This document shows, one piece after another, positions 62,583 through 64,000 of a stretch of DNA of 64,000 nucleotides (the stretch's first letter is position 1; each line of letters begins with the position of its first letter). A model generated the notes under the pieces. It did not search any database and was not told the DNA's origin. It worked only from the letters and a program-made list of their open reading frames with translations. Position numbers and translations under genes: made by a program. Source of the DNA: an uncultured Prevotellaceae bacterium (GTDB taxonomy: Bacteria; Bacteroidota; Bacteroidia; Bacteroidales; Bacteroidaceae); NCBI GenBank assembly GCA_902776545.1, contig CACYQO010000033.1, positions 1-64,000 of the forward strand. Reading direction: 5' to 3'.

Positions 62583-63164
62583 ATGAGTTATATTAATATC
62601 GTAAAGAATGGTATCGTCAAGGAGAACCCCACGTTCGTCCTGATGCTCGGAATGTGTCCTACGCTGGCCACGACCACCTCTGCCATGAATGGTATGTCGA
62701 TGGGCCTGGCTACGATGGCAGTGCTCATCTGTACCAACGTTGTGATTTCTTGCCTGAAGTCTGTCACCCCCGACAAGGTGCGCATCCCTGTGTTCATTGT
62801 CGTGATTGCCGCCTTTGTCACTATCCTGCAATTGGTTATCAAAGCCTTCCTGCCTGACATCGACTCGGCCCTCGGACTTTTCATCCCGCTGATTGTTGTG
62901 AACTGTGTTATCCTTGGTCGTGCAGAGGGCTTTGCCTCCAAGCAGTCGCCTGTGGCCTCCCTCTTCGATGGCATCGGAATAGGCCTTGGCTTCACCCTCG
63001 GACTGACTCTTCTGGGCATCTGTCGTGAATTCCTCGGCAATGGCTCCATCTTTGGACTGACACTACTGCCAGAGACCTACAACATCCTGCTCTTCGTATT
63101 GCCTCCAGGCGCATTCATCACCCTCGGCTTCCTCATCGCGATCGTCAACAAAATAAGGAATTAA
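62583..63164 (+). CDS. rnfE: Rnf complex subunit E
   Basis: 193 residues. Six-helix integral membrane protein of the RnfA/E pair: VKENPTFVLMLGMCPTLA and VNCVILGRAEGFASK are conserved. Homologous to RnfA. Confidence 0.95.
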   Translation: MSYINIVKNGIVKENPTFVLMLGMCPTLATTTSAMNGMSMGLATMAVLICTNVVISCLKSVTPDKVRIPVFIVVIAAFVTILQLVIKAFLPDIDSALGLFIPLIVVNCVILGRAEGFASKQSPVASLFDGIGIGLGFTLGLTLLGICREFLGNGSIFGLTLLPETYNILLFVLPPGAFITLGFLIAIVNKIRN

Positions 63165-63167
63165 CGA

Positions 63168-63236
63168 CCACTAATTACGCTAATTTCACTAATTCTTCAT
63201 GCGCAGCAAAATTCGTTTAATTCGTGAAATTCGTGG
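63168..63236. repeat. mirror-image element of AATTCGTG/CACTAATT words
   Basis: Left arm CCACTAATTACGCTAATTTC (63168-63187 and on), core CTTCATGCGCAGC, right arm ATTCGTGAAATTCGTGG (63220-63236): inverse-complement related, 9-bp-type words. Lies between rnfE and rnfA. Confidence 0.85.
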
Positions 63237-63253
63237 TTTAAATAAATAAGAAT

Positions 63254-63856
63254 ATGGAGTATATTTTGATTTTCATTAGCGCCATTTTTGTGAACAACAT
63301 TGTGTTGGCACAATTCCTCGGCATTTGTCCGTTCCTTGGCGTATCGAAGAAGATTGACACCTCGCTGGGTATGTCGGCTGCTGTCGCCTTCGTGCTGACA
63401 CTGGCCACCATCGTTACATGGCTCGTTCAGAAATACGTGCTCGACGCCTTCGGCCTGCAATATCTACAGACTATCGCCTTCATCCTTGTCATCGCCTCTC
63501 TGGTGCAGATGGTGGAGATCGTCCTCAAGAAGGTGTCACCAGCCCTCTATCAGGCCCTGGGCATCTTCCTGCCACTCATTACGACCAACTGTGCCGTGCT
63601 CGGTGTTGCCATTCTCTGCATTCAGAAGGATTATGATCTCTTGCAGTCTGTGGTCTATGCCTTCTCCACTGCTATTGGCTTTGGTGTGGCGCTGACAGTC
63701 TTCGCCGGTATGCGTGAACAACTCGAGCTTGTAAAGATTCCCAAGAGTATGCAGGGCATGGCCATTGTGATGCTTTCCGCAGGTCTCCTGAGCCTCGCTT
63801 TCATGGGCTTCTCAGGTGTCGACGGCGGCCTCAAAAACCTCTTCGGACTCATCTGA
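63254..63856 (+). CDS. rnfA: Rnf complex subunit A
   Basis: 200 residues. Six-helix integral membrane protein with NNIVLAQFLGICPFLGVSKK and ITTNCAVLGVAILCIQK, paired with RnfE. Last gene of the rnfBCDGEA operon, ended by a strong terminator. Confidence 0.96.
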   Translation: MEYILIFISAIFVNNIVLAQFLGICPFLGVSKKIDTSLGMSAAVAFVLTLATIVTWLVQKYVLDAFGLQYLQTIAFILVIASLVQMVEIVLKKVSPALYQALGIFLPLITTNCAVLGVAILCIQKDYDLLQSVVYAFSTAIGFGVALTVFAGMREQLELVKIPKSMQGMAIVMLSAGLLSLAFMGFSGVDGGLKNLFGLI

Positions 63857-63874
63857 TAATTCCCTTGATAAAAT

Positions 63875-63910
63875 AAAATTGCCCGAATCTTTGGTGGTTC
63901 GGGCAATTTT
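63875..63910 (+). terminator. terminator of the rnf operon
   Basis: 13-bp perfect stem AAAATTGCCCGAA / TTCGGGCAATTTT, 10-nt loop. Confidence 0.92.
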
Positions 63911-63913
63911 ATT

Positions 63914-63921
63914 TACCTTTG
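63914..63921 (+). promoter_or_regulatory. promoter box of the DUF2027 gene
   Basis: TACCTTTG, 25 bp before the ATG at 63947. Confidence 0.6.
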
Positions 63922-63946
63922 TCCCCAGAAAAAGAAACGAAAAGAG

Positions 63947-64000
63947 ATGAAGATTGGTGATCAGGTCAGATTTCTGAATGAAATTGGAGGTGGCCGCGTG
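63947..64000 (+). CDS. DUF2027/Smr-domain protein, partial (runs off right edge)
   Basis: Only 18 residues are seen (MKIGDQVRFLNEIGGGRV). This matches the start of Bacteroidetes proteins with an N-terminal DUF2027 and a C-terminal Smr domain, from memory of the pattern K-I-G-D-x-V-R-F-L-x-E-x-G-G-G. Promoter box and A-rich ribosome-binding region support the start. Confidence 0.6.
   Translation, partial: MKIGDQVRFLNEIGGGRV

Noticed and set aside
60942..62831. 629-residue reverse frame
   Set aside because: Antisense shadow of rnfD and rnfG; His/Thr-rich composition with no family, while the forward genes are certain.

Overview
The window looks like a chromosomal segment of a Bacteroidales bacterium, most likely Prevotella or a close relative. 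The evidence is the Bacteroidetes-type promoter box (TAnnTTTG) before many genes, type IX secretion system (T9SS) parts and cargo, a complete rseC-rnfBCDGEA operon, BspA-like surface proteins, a TamL-type BamA-family lipoprotein, DUF4248 and HU-like proteins, and A-rich ribosome-binding regions. Most genes are intact and densely packed. The species is not determined.

Layout. 1-5250: accessory block with a BT4734/VirE-N-type protein, a P-loop protein running off the left edge, an OB-like small protein, an unknown 327-residue protein, and a divergent DUF4248/HU-like pair. 5450-18000: housekeeping genes (pheS, murB, two metallo-hydrolase/envelope groups, ruvX, def, a TPR protein, thrS-infC-rpmI-rplT); rplT is frameshifted as written. 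17900-27000: outer-membrane genes (a large beta-barrel receptor, a BspA-like cargo protein, a FadL-type channel) and cmk-porQ. 27000-35000: tonB, a polyprenyl synthase, tatD, an exbB-x-exbD-exbD proton-channel cluster, TMEM43-like protein and a lipoprotein. 35000-43700: three further secreted proteins with Ig-like (BIG2) repeats, including a C10 peptidase and a BspA-like protein. 43900-57950: a TPR/SpoIIE phosphatase, a GH10 xylanase, an rRNA/tRNA methyltransferase, tamL, walJ-like hydrolase, smpB, metH, a GHL10 protein and a lipoprotein. 58000-64000: the Rnf electron-transport operon and the start of a DUF2027/Smr gene.

Genes that work together: PorQ (T9SS) with the BIG2 cargo proteins, three of which carry an intact C-terminal sorting tail; TonB, ExbB and the ExbD pair, which would energise TonB-dependent receptors; Rnf, which makes an ion gradient; and thrS-infC-rpmI-rplT and smpB for translation.

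The strongest unexplained signal is a window-wide family of short tandem arrays, nearly all built on 7-bp words (GTGAAAA, AAAGTTC, TAAATCG, AGAGTTA, GGAGTCA, GATGACA, TCATTCC), plus 9-bp cousins. They fill intergenic spacers, often as mirror-image pairs around a short core. They also sit in frame inside murB, exbD, metH, tatD, infC and an RNA methyltransferase, supply start and stop codons, and encode almost the whole signal peptide of two unrelated exported proteins. A tRNA-Ser remnant likewise forms the 5' end of the exbB frame. A 22-bp-spaced palindrome array appears to have cut off the T9SS sorting tail of one cargo protein.
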